DNA of 17,294 bases from an uncultured Lachnospiraceae bacterium (GCA_947302185.1 CAMYVI010000021.1:1-17294), one strand, 5' to 3'; counted from the stretch's first letter, positions 8,999 through 17,219 are shown. The notes: a model not told the origin generated them from the letters alone. Program-made: numbers and translations.

Positions 8999-9625
8999 TC
9001 AATCCAGAAGCGCCTTATCAATGATCTGGAAATTAGCCCGATGAATATAAAGAGCCTTTCCGTCTATCATCAGCTTTGTGAACCTTGGCAGATCTTCTTC
9101 GATCTCCCAGTAGACTTTATTTCCGGAAAAAGCATAAATCGGTGCACCCATCTGTGATTTAATGACCACTACCATCGGTTTTCCGAACTCATTCTTAATG
9201 CTGTTCACCTTCCCGCTGATCAGTGTCGAGGACAGAATTCCCGATGAATCACTCTCTATTTGGTCCAGATAGAACTCATATTCCGGAGACAGCCGTTTGT
9301 CGTAGAAAATGCAGGTATCTCCGCAGGAGATCAGCTGCCTGCCGTCAATCGTAATCGTGATCACAGAACTCAAATTCTTCGTCGTATACCATTCATCGGT
9401 ATCGGAGGCGTAAGTCTTTTCCTCCACTATGTTGTTATCAATGTCGATCTTTTTACCGTGAGATCTGAGCGTACGAATTCCGGTATTGTCGAAAATGTCG
9501 ATATTATACTCGTTGCCGATAATACTGCCATGAAGATCATGGACTCCGCTCTGCAGCCTGGCGCATCCGATGACACCGGTCATCAGCATCAGAATGATTG
9601 CAATCGTTACAGTTTTCTTTTTCAT
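8999..9625 (-). CDS. Secreted lipoprotein, DUF5052-like
   Basis: 208 residues from the chosen start. GGAGGA touches an ATG at 9631 but is seven bases from the ATG at 9625, so 9625 is the likelier start; the upstream ATG would only add Met-Ser. The N-terminus is Lys-rich, then hydrophobic, with lipobox VIGC giving a lipidated Cys21 and anchoring outside the membrane. The mature part repeats short beta patterns such as YNIDIFDNTGIRTL and ends with FGKPMVVVIKSQMGAPIYAF and ALYIHRANFQIIDKALLD. These recall the clostridial lipoprotein family DUF5052, whose function is unknown to me. The assignment is from memory of the C-terminal pattern. The gene begins 27 bases after the GNAT stop, so the two are probably co-transcribed. 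A terminator lies downstream at about 8840-8795. Confidence 0.75.
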   Translation of the reverse strand: MKKKTVTIAIILMLMTGVIGCARLQSGVHDLHGSIIGNEYNIDIFDNTGIRTLRSHGKKIDIDNNIVEEKTYASDTDEWYTTKNLSSVITITIDGRQLISCGDTCIFYDKRLSPEYEFYLDQIESDSSGILSSTLISGKVNSIKNEFGKPMVVVIKSQMGAPIYAFSGNKVYWEIEEDLPRFTKLMIDGKALYIHRANFQIIDKALLD

Positions 9626-9652
9626 GGACATTCCTCCAGTTTTGTTCTTTCT

Positions 9653-10186
9653 TCATCTGATCCACTTATCCGTTATAGTCGGCGTCTCATAGCCCCAGTC
9701 TTCTTCCGTACCTGAAACGACCAGCTCAAATCCGTTCTTCTGCAGAACTCCGGCTGACGCTTTATTCTCTACCATCGTACTGGCTGTGATTATTTCTATA
9801 TCTGTCTCTTCACAGAGATATTGAATCATCAATTTCAGTGCATTAGACGCAATGCCCTGCCCCCATTTCCGTTCAAGAAGTCTGTAGCCGACACTGATTT
9901 TATGTATTTCTTCCCGGTAGCCGTACATCTCAGCCAGACCGCAGAACTCATTGTCTTTGAATATCCCGAGGATAATTGACTCCTGAAAGCACTCGTCATA
10001 GAGATGTTTTATTACATAACTCAGGTCATCATACTTTTTCTCAAAGAGAAACGTCGGAAGATAGCGGTACACTCTCGGATTGTTCACCAACTCTCCCAGC
10101 GCATCGGCGTCATGCGCTTCAAGTTTCTTTAAAACCAGTTCTTTGTCCCGGAGAAACGGAATTTCTGAAAATAATCTGATAGCCAT
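9653..10186 (-). CDS. GNAT-family N-acetyltransferase (RimJ/RimL type)
   Basis: 177 residues, usual for the family. The acetyl-CoA binding motif A is at about 99-121 (VGYRLLERKWGQGIASNAL, with the G-x-G turn at 109-111). Motif B is at about 141-154 (NKASAGVLQKNGFE), where the Asn and the NGF turn are typical of RimJ/RimL-like enzymes. These transfer acetyl from acetyl-CoA to an amino group of a protein N-terminus, small molecule or antibiotic. The substrate cannot be read from the sequence. The start has a weak ribosome site (AAAAGG only one base away; a better AAAGGA is too far), so translation may be low. It is first in a two-gene operon with the lipoprotein and divergent from the transglutaminase gene. 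Confidence 0.85.
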   Translation of the reverse strand: MAIRLFSEIPFLRDKELVLKKLEAHDADALGELVNNPRVYRYLPTFLFEKKYDDLSYVIKHLYDECFQESIILGIFKDNEFCGLAEMYGYREEIHKISVGYRLLERKWGQGIASNALKLMIQYLCEETDIEIITASTMVENKASAGVLQKNGFELVVSGTEEDWGYETPTITDKWIR

Positions 10187-10427
10187 ACCTTTTCTATCTT
10201 TATCCTTTCAGTAATCTTTTGAAAGATGTTTAATCGTATTTGCGTTATTAACATTTTCGTATTGAAAATAAAGAAGCAACGTCCGAAGAAATTACCGATT
10301 CGCCGGCAAAATTTTTCTTATCGGTTTCTCAAAGCGAAGCAGGTGATATATAATTAATACCATCAATAATCCCTGTCGTAGTAAGGTCGACATTCGTAAT
10401 CACACTACAGGAAAGGTCTGGAAAATC
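10187..10427. promoter_or_regulatory. Divergent intergenic region with a candidate plus-strand promoter
   Basis: 241 AT-rich bases between divergent genes. For the plus-strand gene, TGATATATA at 10344-10352 is a possible extended -10 box, with an overlapping TATAAT at 10349-10354; no good -35 is seen. An inverted repeat ACCGAT / ATCGGT lies just upstream (10294-10299 with 10320-10325). Just before the ribosome site, CCTG-x3-TAGT can pair with ACTACAGG, which would place a hairpin in the leader. I could not find a credible promoter for the GNAT gene. Confidence 0.35.
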
Positions 10428-13028
10428 TTGAACGAAAAAATCACCGGAATACTTGCAGTCATTTTTGCTCTCATATTAGTTGTTTCTACGCCGCTCCAAT
10501 CTGCAGCCTATGACGGAGCTCAGACAACTGATGATGTCTCAGTATCTGATGACGTCTGCGCTCATCCGGCTACCGGTACGGATGGCTCAGCTGCTGAAAA
10601 GACTTCAGATGAACGGCCTGATATCTCTGTAGAAGAGATATCAAACGGCTCATCCCGTCATATAACACTTGAACCGGTTATCAAAGTCAACCCGCTATAT
10701 GCAGGCGTCACCGATTCGAAGGCTCCTGCATTCAATGAGCATTCAGACGAACCGCTTGTCGGAAGCGCCTCGATACCGGTCACGACAACTCTGGATGAAT
10801 TCGCCGAAGTTTACAGAAATACATTCAACGACACAGTCGCCGCTTGGGGAAATGAACTCTTCGTCCGATATAAATGCGAACAAAGCGCCGATATCACGAA
10901 TGAGGAGATAAATGCAATTTACTACAGGCTATTAAACATAGCTGAGGAAAACCAGTTTGTCCACAACGGTGTTCCGACTGCGGGGGATTATGCATGTTGG
11001 CAATATAACGGTATAGAAACCGGAGCCGGTGTTGACTTTGAATACTTAAGCAGCAGTACATTGGCTATGACATTCACCGTCTATACCGGTGTGACCTATT
11101 ACACAACTCCCGAGCAGGAGGCTGAAGAGACTGCTTATCTGAACAATGTCCTTGAGTCTCTTGAGCTTGACTCAAAGACAGAGTACGGCAAAGTCAAGGC
11201 TATCTACGACTTTATCTGCTCCCATGTCACGTATGACTTCGACAATTTGGACGATAACTCTTACATGCTGAAGCATACCAGCTATGCTGCTCTTATAAAC
11301 GGAACATCTGTTTGTCAGGGCTATGCGACCCTGTTTTATCGAATGGCGCTGGAGGCCGGACTGGATGCAAGGGTTATTACAGGCAGCGGCGACACAAGCA
11401 GAGACAGTAATCACGCCTGGAATATAGTACGCCTGAAAGGATTATACTATAATTTAGATGCTACCTGGGATGCAGAACAATCTGAACCGAATTATTTTCT
11501 GAAAGGACAAAATACATTTAATTCTCATATCCGGGATGTAGAGTACGATACCGCTGCCTTCCATACAGAGTATCCCATGTCTGCCACAGATTATAAAGTG
11601 GTGCCCTCCGATCTGACAACAGTCACACCGACGCCGACCAATACGCCGACGTCAAAGCCCACTAACACACCGACGCCGAAGCCCACTAACACGCCGACGC
11701 CGAAACCCACTAACACGCCGACGCCGAAGCCGACCAACACACCGACGCCGAAGCCCACTAACACGCCGACGCCGAAACCGACCAATACGCCGACGCCGAA
11801 ACCGACCAATACGCCGACGCCGAAACCCACTAATACGCCGACGCCGAAACCCACTAATACGCCGACGCCAAAGCCCACTAATACGCCGACGCCGAAACCC
11901 ACACCTACAGATCAGGCTATCAGTATTGCGAGCGCTTCCATCAGCGGCATCAGTCTCTCTTACGGATATACCGGCAGGGAATATACTCCGACTTTCTCAG
12001 TCATCATGAACGGCGTGACCCTGACCGCCGGTACAGATTACACATATATCTTCAGAAACAATATAAATCCCGGAACAGCCCGCCTCGAATTGACAGGAAA
12101 GGGAAAATATACCGGCAGCCGGATCAAAACTTTCGAAATTGTTGACTGCGTTTCTTCCATCGTATCCGGCAAGACTTACCAGCTCATCCCGAAGAACAAT
12201 TCTTCGACAGCCGTGAGTACCTTTTCCGGCAAGACGGTAAATAACACAAAGGTCTACATTACGGACCGCAGCAGTTCCGAAGCTATGAGCTTCAAGGCTG
12301 TTAAAAACTCTGACGGCACATGGAAATTCATAAACGCCAAGTGTGAACTTGCCCTTGCGGTACAGCAGAACAGCTCTGCTCTCGGAGCCGGTCTTGTAAT
12401 TTACGATCAGACGACCAAACCGGCTCAGAACTGGAAGCTTTCGAAAAAATCGGATAACTCATTTGCCATTATGAATGCAGTGACCGGCTATTCAATCGCG
12501 ATGTCAGATGCCTCTGCAGTGAAAGGAACGACCCTCAGTATGGCCCAAACTGCCAGCAACGGTCTTCAGCGTTTCTATATTGCGGAGACAGATGCGGTAA
12601 ATGCGAAATTTGACGGAACCTATGCAATCAGAGCGTCAAAAGATAAGACTTTTGCACTTAACATTGCATCTTCATCCAAAGATGACGGCGCAAACGTGAA
12701 CCTCTATAAATACAGCAATGTTAATGCAAAGAAATTCAAGGTCATCTACAGCGGAGGCGGTTATTACCGTCTGGCAAATGTGAATTCCGGTATGGTCCTC
12801 ACCGTGAAAGGCAACACAAAGACAAACGGTGCAAATGTAGTTCAGAGCAAATGGGCAGCTTTGAGCGGCCAGAGATGGCAGATCATAAAGAATTCGGACG
12901 GTACCGTTACTTTGAAAAACGGATTAGGTACAGTTCTCCACCTTGACTCTAATAAGACCCTGAACGGTACGAACGTTATGGCAAAGACTGCGGCGTCGAC
13001 GAAAGCTCAGAGATGGTATCTGGGATAA
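10428..13028 (+). CDS. Secreted transglutaminase-like protein with Thr/Pro repeats and two ricin-type domains
   Basis: 866 residues from a TTG codon, the only start that keeps the signal peptide; AGGAAAGG lies 11 bases upstream. Residues 1-27 are a signal peptide (hydrophobic 8-19, SAA before Tyr28). A Ser/Asp-rich linker leads to a transglutaminase-like domain (about 250-350) with the triad visible: Cys296 in SVCQGYA, His329 in NHAWN, Asp344 in LDATWD. Such domains act as amide-bond transferases or proteases; the substrate is unknown. Residues 404-491 are eleven [12 protein letters not shown] repeats, a stiff spacer. Residues 497-573 are a beta-sandwich module common in clostridial surface proteins ([15 protein letters not shown]). 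Residues 577-718 and 725-866 look like two ricin-B beta-trefoils, with QNWKL, QRWQI and QRWYL as QxW motifs, so sugar binding is likely. I see no LPxTG or anchor, so it is probably released or held by its lectins. It is the only plus-strand gene. Confidence 0.9.
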   Translation: MNEKITGILAVIFALILVVSTPLQSAAYDGAQTTDDVSVSDDVCAHPATGTDGSAAEKTSDERPDISVEEISNGSSRHITLEPVIKVNPLYAGVTDSKAPAFNEHSDEPLVGSASIPVTTTLDEFAEVYRNTFNDTVAAWGNELFVRYKCEQSADITNEEINAIYYRLLNIAEENQFVHNGVPTAGDYACWQYNGIETGAGVDFEYLSSSTLAMTFTVYTGVTYYTTPEQEAEETAYLNNVLESLELDSKTEYGKVKAIYDFICSHVTYDFDNLDDNSYMLKHTSYAALINGTSVCQGYATLFYRMALEAGLDARVITGSGDTSRDSNHAWNIVRLKGLYYNLDATWDAEQSEPNYFLKGQNTFNSHIRDVEYDTAAFHTEYPMSATDYKVVPSDLTTVTPTPTNTPTSKPTNTPTPKPTNTPTPKPTNTPTPKPTNTPTPKPTNTPTPKPTNTPTPKPTNTPTPKPTNTPTPKPTNTPTPKPTNTPTPKPTPTDQAISIASASISGISLSYGYTGREYTPTFSVIMNGVTLTAGTDYTYIFRNNINPGTARLELTGKGKYTGSRIKTFEIVDCVSSIVSGKTYQLIPKNNSSTAVSTFSGKTVNNTKVYITDRSSSEAMSFKAVKNSDGTWKFINAKCELALAVQQNSSALGAGLVIYDQTTKPAQNWKLSKKSDNSFAIMNAVTGYSIAMSDASAVKGTTLSMAQTASNGLQRFYIAETDAVNAKFDGTYAIRASKDKTFALNIASSSKDDGANVNLYKYSNVNAKKFKVIYSGGGYYRLANVNSGMVLTVKGNTKTNGANVVQSKWAALSGQRWQIIKNSDGTVTLKNGLGTVLHLDSNKTLNGTNVMAKTAASTKAQRWYLG
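11637..11900 (+). repeat. Eleven 24-bp in-frame repeats (TNTPTPKP)
   Basis: Eleven exact 24-base units run without a break, each coding TNTPTPKP; only the first differs in protein (Ser for Pro). The units vary at silent sites (ACC/ACT, AAC/AAT, ACA/ACG, AAG/AAA, CCC/CCG), so the protein is better conserved than the DNA. The tract joins the catalytic and binding parts of the protein as an extended linker, and the Thr residues could carry O-glycans. Confidence 0.97.
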
Positions 13029-13054
13029 TTTCCGACACACTTTCAAGACGAGTG

Positions 13055-13216
13055 TCACCTTGCTCGCGTATCATAAACATACGTCACGAGTATTGCGCGA
13101 TAAAGCCAAATTTCACTTTGGTCGCGTATCATAGACTTACGTCACGAATATTGCGCGATAAAGCCAAATTTCACTTTGCTCGCGTATCATAGACTTACGT
13201 CACGAATATTGCGCGA
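13055..13216. repeat. 58-bp intergenic tandem repeat, nearly three copies
   Basis: Starting at TCAC(C/T)TTG, a 58-base unit occurs at 13055, 13113 and 13171; the last copy stops at 13216 after 46 bases. Copies 2 and 3 differ at about one base, while copy 1 differs at several. Each unit has TCGCG near its left part and CGCGA later. Across copy junctions CGCGA-T-AAAG can pair with CTTT-GG-TCGCG around a ten-base loop, so RNA or DNA hairpins are likely. It lies 27 bases after the transglutaminase gene, is not coding, and resembles REP-type elements. Confidence 0.9.
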
Positions 13217-13225
13217 TGAAGAATA

Positions 13226-13249
13226 AAAGGACTGACCGGTCAGTCCTTT
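13226..13249 (-). terminator. Perfect palindrome, likely terminator of the acyl-CoA synthetase gene
   Basis: A perfect 24-base palindrome (AAAGGACTGACC joined to its reverse complement) lies 20 bases after the synthetase stop. On the minus strand it is followed by TATTCTTC after its own three Ts, a fair U-rich tail. On the plus strand the tail is purine-rich, so termination there would be weaker, although the hairpin could still protect the end of the transglutaminase transcript. Confidence 0.65.
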
Positions 13250-13269
13250 AGAGATAAAAGAGGGTTCCC

Positions 13270-14964
13270 TCACAGGGTACCCATGTAGTTGTCCTCATCT
13301 GTCTTTCGAATCAGAGCTCTCTTGATCTTACCTCCGACTGTCTTGGGCAGTTCATCCACGTATTCCACGATACGGGGATACTTATAAGGAGCAGTCATTT
13401 TTTTGACATGCCGCTGCAGTTCCTTGGTCAGTTCGTCTGAAGGAGTATAACCCTTGGCCAGCACGATGGTCGCCTTGACGACCTGGCCGCGGATGGGATC
13501 CGGAGCGCCGGTTATTGCACATTCCACCACGGCATCGTGAGCAATCAGTGCCGATTCCACTTCAAACGGACCGATACGGTAGCCGGAACACTTGATTACA
13601 TCATCATTTCTTCCCACGAACCGGTAATATCCGTTACTGTCACGCCAGAGAACATCGCCGGTATTGTAGCCTATGCCGCCCAGCTTCTCTTTCGTCATCT
13701 CAGGATCCTTATAATACCCGGTAAAAAGACCGACAGGAGGATGATTCCACACATCCATCATGGTGAGAGAGCCTTCATCACCGTCCTCACAGATATTGTC
13801 ATCCGCGTCGAGCAGCTGAATGTCAAAAAGCGGATTCGGTTTTCCGGTGGAACCCTGAATGGGCTCGAACCATTCGCTGCCGAAGTTGGCGATCAGGACC
13901 GGGCCCTCCGACTGACCGAATCCCTCATAGATCTGGTGCCCTGTCAGTTCTTTCCAGCGCTTTACGACTTCCGGATTGAGCGGTTCCCCGGCTGTTGCAC
14001 AGTGATGCAGAGCGGAGAGATCGAACTGCGAAAGGTCTTCCTGCAGCATAAAACGGTACATAGTAGGCGGTGCGCAGAACGTCGTCACCTTGTACTTTTC
14101 CACTTTGGACAGAAGGTTCTTCGGATTGAATCTGCCCACCATATCATAGCAGAAAATGGTAGCGCCGCAGATCCACTGACCGTAAATCTTGCCCCAGCCG
14201 AACTTGGCCCAGCCGGAATCGGAGACGCTCATATGAAGGCGGTTCTCCTCCACATGCTGCCAGTATTTAGCAGTGACTATATGTCCCAACGGATAGGCAA
14301 AATTGTGCTGGACCAGCTTGGGCATTCCGGTGGTGCCGCTGGTAAAATAAACCAGCATAACATCGTTCCACCGGGTCGCATCCTCACCGGTCGGGCGTTC
14401 GAACACATCCGAATAATTATCAAATGCGTCATGGAGCCTCTCCCAGCCTTCTCTCGGTCCGCCGACCAGGAATTTGCACTGCAGAGACGGAATCTCATCT
14501 ACTGACATTTCGGTCTGGTTCACGACAAAATCATCATCTACACAGATTATTCCTTTTACGGATGCCGCATTTCCCCGGTATACGATGTCTTTCTTGGTAA
14601 GCTGAAGGGTAGCCGGAATCAGAATAACGCCAAGCTTGTGAAGGGCAGTTGCGCATACCCAGTATTCCCAGCGGCGGCGAAGAATCATCATGACTACATC
14701 GCCTTTTTTGAATCCCAGACTTTTCAGGTAGTTGGCCACCTGATTTGAACGTCTGCTGATTTCCGTAAACGTAAAAATGTGTTCCTCATCCTCTTCATTC
14801 ACCCATACAAGGGCTCTTTTATCCGGTTCCTCTTTTGCCCATGCATCTACAACATCATAACCGAAGTTAAAATCCTCCGGCACATTGATGGTCAGTTTAT
14901 CTCTGAACTCCTCATAACTTGAAAACTCGATCTGGGGAAGATATTTTTTCAGTAAGTAATCCAA
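13270..14964 (-). CDS. AMP-forming acyl-CoA synthetase, medium-chain type
   Basis: 564 residues, typical of the ACS/ACSM branch of the ANL superfamily. It joins a carboxylic acid to CoA via an acyl-AMP intermediate in the cytoplasm. Visible motifs: P-loop FTSGTTGMPK (about 207-216), A5 YEGFGQSE (346-353), TGD (435-437), the hinge GRNDDVIKCSGYRIGP (451-466), and the C-terminal PKTVGGKIKR with catalytic Lys546. The Gly/Trp-rich SDSGWAKFGWGKIYG (about 249-262) is characteristic of the acetyl and medium-chain group. All key residues are present, so it should be active; chain length or an aromatic substrate cannot be told. The start is TTG at 14964: AAGGAG lies ten bases upstream and no ATG is available in frame nearby. 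The XRE-cupin regulator ends 165 bases upstream and may control it. Confidence 0.9.
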   Translation of the reverse strand: MDYLLKKYLPQIEFSSYEEFRDKLTINVPEDFNFGYDVVDAWAKEEPDKRALVWVNEEDEEHIFTFTEISRRSNQVANYLKSLGFKKGDVVMMILRRRWEYWVCATALHKLGVILIPATLQLTKKDIVYRGNAASVKGIICVDDDFVVNQTEMSVDEIPSLQCKFLVGGPREGWERLHDAFDNYSDVFERPTGEDATRWNDVMLVYFTSGTTGMPKLVQHNFAYPLGHIVTAKYWQHVEENRLHMSVSDSGWAKFGWGKIYGQWICGATIFCYDMVGRFNPKNLLSKVEKYKVTTFCAPPTMYRFMLQEDLSQFDLSALHHCATAGEPLNPEVVKRWKELTGHQIYEGFGQSEGPVLIANFGSEWFEPIQGSTGKPNPLFDIQLLDADDNICEDGDEGSLTMMDVWNHPPVGLFTGYYKDPEMTKEKLGGIGYNTGDVLWRDSNGYYRFVGRNDDVIKCSGYRIGPFEVESALIAHDAVVECAITGAPDPIRGQVVKATIVLAKGYTPSDELTKELQRHVKKMTAPYKYPRIVEYVDELPKTVGGKIKRALIRKTDEDNYMGTL

Positions 14965-15039
14965 AGCTGCTTCACTCCTTTTCTACCTATTTATATATCA
15001 ATAGCTGCGTTCCTTCGGTACCGTTCCCGTTCTCTGTCT

Positions 15040-15128
15040 GAACAGTTATCCGATACCGGATTGCGGCAAATTATTTCCGCGCAGCGGTCTTATATTCCGC
15101 CCCCGCTATCGGACAGTTGACCGATACC
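15040..15128. promoter_or_regulatory. Duplicated 18-bp box and inverted repeat, candidate operators
   Basis: In the 165-base gap between regulator and synthetase, an 18-base box occurs twice in the same direction (15040-15057 and 15111-15128), with 15 of 18 bases the same and a shared core CAGTT-NN-CCGATACC. The right copy lies in an inverted repeat TATCGG-N8-CCGATA (15107-15126). Two like sites near the start of a metabolic gene, next to a DNA-binding regulator gene, suggest operators. The link is inferred from position only. Confidence 0.4.
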
Positions 15129-15129
15129 A

Positions 15130-15678
15130 TCATTCTGCAATGACAGTCAGGAAACGAGCCTTCACATCTCCGCCGCATCTCTGTCCGTGAGGAATGGTCG
15201 GATTAAAATAAATCGAATCGCCGGGATTCATGACAAATTCCCTGTCGCCGAGAGTGACAATGACGGTACCTTCCAGAACAAGATTAAACTCCTGTCCTTT
15301 ATGGGTAATCAGCTTGGCAACGTCATCCGTAGGCTCAAGAGTTACCAGAAGAGGCTGCATTATTTTATTTGCATAACGGTAAGCGAGATCCTCAAAATGA
15401 TACTCGGGATTACGATTGATGACCTTGCCACCGCCCCGGCGGATCATATGGAAAGTATCAAGCTTGGCACTTTTTCCCGTGCATATCTCGGTAAAGTCCA
15501 CCTTGAATTTATTGGCGATCTGATAAATTACGCTTATGGGTACGTCTTTACCGTTCTCTTCATAGGAAGCATAAACTTCAGGACTCAGATCCAGTTCCTT
15601 CGCCAGTTCTTCTATTGAATAATCACTGACTTCTCTCAGCTCTCTCAATCTTGCGCCAATCTCATTATAATCATCCAT
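15130..15678 (-). CDS. XRE-family regulator with C-terminal cupin domain
   Basis: 182 residues from the ATG at 15678, which follows AAAGGAGA with good spacing; the same frame extends 48 codons upstream but that part has no ribosome site and reads like noise. Residues about 6-62 are a helix-turn-helix of the XRE type (IGARLRELREVSDYSIEELA, then a recognition helix near LSPEVYASYE). Residues about 105-180 are a cupin barrel (HKGQEFNLVLEGTV, PGDSIYFNPTIPHG), with His126, Glu130 and His164 as possible metal or ligand contacts. Such proteins sense a small molecule with the cupin and bind DNA with the HTH. In many clostridia this type sits beside an AMP-binding acyl-CoA synthetase, as here, so control of that gene is likely. 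The ligand is unknown. Confidence 0.9.
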   Translation of the reverse strand: MDDYNEIGARLRELREVSDYSIEELAKELDLSPEVYASYEENGKDVPISVIYQIANKFKVDFTEICTGKSAKLDTFHMIRRGGGKVINRNPEYHFEDLAYRYANKIMQPLLVTLEPTDDVAKLITHKGQEFNLVLEGTVIVTLGDREFVMNPGDSIYFNPTIPHGQRCGGDVKARFLTVIAE

Positions 15679-15999
15679 GGTGTCGTCTCCTTTCGCAATT
15701 ATCCATTTGCCTTTGCAAAACTCTGTACGCAAGGAAACCGCAGAAGCATTCGAATTCCTCAGAGCACAGTGTTTCATCTTTATCTGTATCTGCTTAATAT
15801 TTCCGGATGTAAAGCTCTGCAAATCCGGACTTCACAGTCTTCATTACTTCCATATATTGATGTAAGATAACACATTCTACGATTAATATCCAGATATTTT
15901 TTCAAGTCTCTCTCCCGGGACTTTACACTGTTTTCGGGTCAGCGGTGTGAACCGGCTCTCTCAGACAAGGGAAAATCTATAACCATTCCGGGTCAGAAA
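15679..15999. other. 321-base gap between asparaginase and regulator
   Basis: No gene is supported. The part near 15904-15970 is rich in paired segments on the minus strand: GTCT / AGAC outside, a CTG / CAG helix inside (with ACA / TGT beyond a short bulge), and two similar GAGAGAG stretches facing each other. This could be a structured leader or simply terminator debris. An AT-rich stretch follows (about 15840-15903) with TAGAAT as a possible -10 for the regulator but no well-spaced -35. I could not match a known riboswitch; the T-box and glycine signatures are absent. Confidence 0.4.
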
Positions 16000-16004
16000 T
16001 CATA
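15973..16004 (-). terminator. Weak candidate terminator after asparaginase
   Basis: On the minus strand CTATGATT (overlapping the stop codon) can pair with GGTTATAG, including G-T pairs, around a 12-base loop, followed by a four-T run. The stem is AT-rich and weak, so read-through into the regulator is possible. Confidence 0.25.
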
Positions 16005-16995
16005 GTCTTACTTCTCCGCACAGATTCAGCTGAAAATACTCCCTGATCTCACCCGGTTCACTTGTCTGTCCAAGCACCCACATCAGCTTGGTAACCGCCG
16101 CTTCCGTCGTCATATCATAAGCCTGGAGGACACCGGCTTCAATCGCGCGCCGGCCGGTCTCATAGACTGAGAGACTGCTCCCCTCGAACCGGCATTGCGT
16201 ACCTACAAGGACCGTTATCCCCTCCGCTACCAGACTGCGGATCTCCCCGATGAAATCATGTTTCACAAAAGGCATGCCGCCCAGCCCGAATGCTTCGATA
16301 TAAATAGCCCGGTATCCGTGATCTGTATACATTCTCAATATTTCGCGGTGCATCCCCGGAAACAGCTTGAGGACCGCAACGTCCTGACAATATTTGTTCT
16401 GAAGACGAAAAACGCCTTTCCTTTCCGGCAGTATCTGCTGATTGATTTTCATACCGATAGAGCTGATTTCTGCGACATTTGCACAGTTAATACTGTCAAA
16501 TGCATCAAAACTCAACGCCCTCACTTTTGACGCACGGCATCCGAGTATCACTTTCCTGTTGAATGCTACAAACACACCGGGGCATCCGGCCTGCGCCATA
16601 TATATAGCGCAGCGCAGGTTCTCCATCGCATCCGCCACAGGGTTCGAAATAGACAGCTGACTGCCGGTAATTACGACCGGGATTCGTATATTCTGCAGCA
16701 TAAAAGAAAGCATGGATGATGTATATGCCAGAGTATCCGTTCCGTGTATGACAACTATTCCGTCGAAGCTTTCCCTCTTTTCACTGATCAGACGTGCCAG
16801 ATTTGCCCAATCTTCCGGAAAAATGTTGGCACTGTCCACCGAAGCGTATTCCAATGTGGTCAACTCGGCTTCACCTGCCACTAAATGTAACTCCCGCAGC
16901 ATAGATTCCGTCGTAAGGCCGGGAGTCAGACCATATTCTTTGGCGACAGATGAAAGGGTCCCCCCTGTGTTGATAATCAAAACTCTCCTGCTCAT
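16000..16995 (-). CDS. ansA: L-asparaginase, type I (cytoplasmic)
   Basis: 331 residues, normal for the AnsA type. It hydrolyses L-asparagine to L-aspartate and ammonia. There is no signal peptide: the first strand VLIINTGGT (5-13) leads straight to the first active-site Thr10 in NTGGTL. The second active-site motif HGTDT is at 84-88 (Thr86, Asp87), with Lys157 in RASKVRAL and the substrate-site VDS at 53-55; Tyr21 is suitably placed for the flexible lid. All expected catalytic residues are present. The ITGSQLSISNPVADAMENL segment (109-127) is characteristic of the type I subgroup. The ATG follows GAGGGAAAG at good spacing. It lies 321 bases before the regulator, so co-transcription is uncertain. 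Archaeal GatD is related but has an extra N-terminal domain that is absent here. Confidence 0.92.
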   Translation of the reverse strand: MSRRVLIINTGGTLSSVAKEYGLTPGLTTESMLRELHLVAGEAELTTLEYASVDSANIFPEDWANLARLISEKRESFDGIVVIHGTDTLAYTSSMLSFMLQNIRIPVVITGSQLSISNPVADAMENLRCAIYMAQAGCPGVFVAFNRKVILGCRASKVRALSFDAFDSINCANVAEISSIGMKINQQILPERKGVFRLQNKYCQDVAVLKLFPGMHREILRMYTDHGYRAIYIEAFGLGGMPFVKHDFIGEIRSLVAEGITVLVGTQCRFEGSSLSVYETGRRAIEAGVLQAYDMTTEAAVTKLMWVLGQTSEPGEIREYFQLNLCGEVRL

Positions 16996-17084
16996 AATCT
17001 TTCCCTCTGTTTCAGGCTACTGTCTTCTGAGCTATAGATTTATGAAACCTTCCGGAATACCTATAGCACTTTAACCGTTCAGAG

Positions 17085-17113
17085 AATCAAGAACGCCTCG
17101 GCGTCCTTGAATT
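17085..17113. repeat. Hairpin repeat, imperfect copy
   Basis: AATCAAGAACGCC, then two bases, then GGCGTCCTTGAATT: an 11-bp stem with one mismatch. The sequence is nearly the same as the perfect hairpin at 17186-17219, so both belong to one small intergenic repeat family. It lies upstream of the asparaginase gene. Confidence 0.85.
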
Positions 17114-17185
17114 TCCTGATTATTGCTTCATAGTCTTCTGATTAATCATAATTGAACAAACATTAATTAGCAACTGATTAATTTC

Positions 17186-17219
17186 GCTAATCAAGAACGC
17201 CTCGGCGTTCTTGATTAGC
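17186..17219. repeat. Perfect 16-bp inverted repeat
   Basis: GCTAATCAAGAACGCC, two bases, then its exact reverse complement. Neither side has a clear U-run, so a terminator is less likely than a REP-like element. It directly abuts the next inverted repeat. Confidence 0.9.

Noticed and set aside
11591..11902. 103-codon minus-strand frame of GVGVLVGF repeats
   Set aside because: It is the antisense reading of the TNTPTPKP repeats; periodic DNA gives open frames on both strands.
13055..13216. CRISPR array
   Set aside because: The whole 58-bp unit repeats with no unique spacers, there are under three copies, and there is no cas gene in the window.
13226..13249. TetR-type operator
   Set aside because: The palindrome contains ACCGGT and looks operator-like, but its place 20 bases after a stop codon and the T-rich minus-strand tail fit a terminator better.
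13537..14505. 322-codon plus-strand frame
   Set aside because: It is antisense to the acyl-CoA synthetase, whose motifs are intact on the minus strand.
15679..15822. 48-codon N-terminal extension of the XRE-cupin regulator
   Set aside because: The strong AAAGGAGA site is placed for the ATG at 15678, and the extension has no family resemblance.
15904..15999. T-box or glycine riboswitch
   Set aside because: The AGAGAG and CACCG words drew attention, but the T-box GGTGG-ACCGCG signature and the paired glycine aptamer cores are missing.
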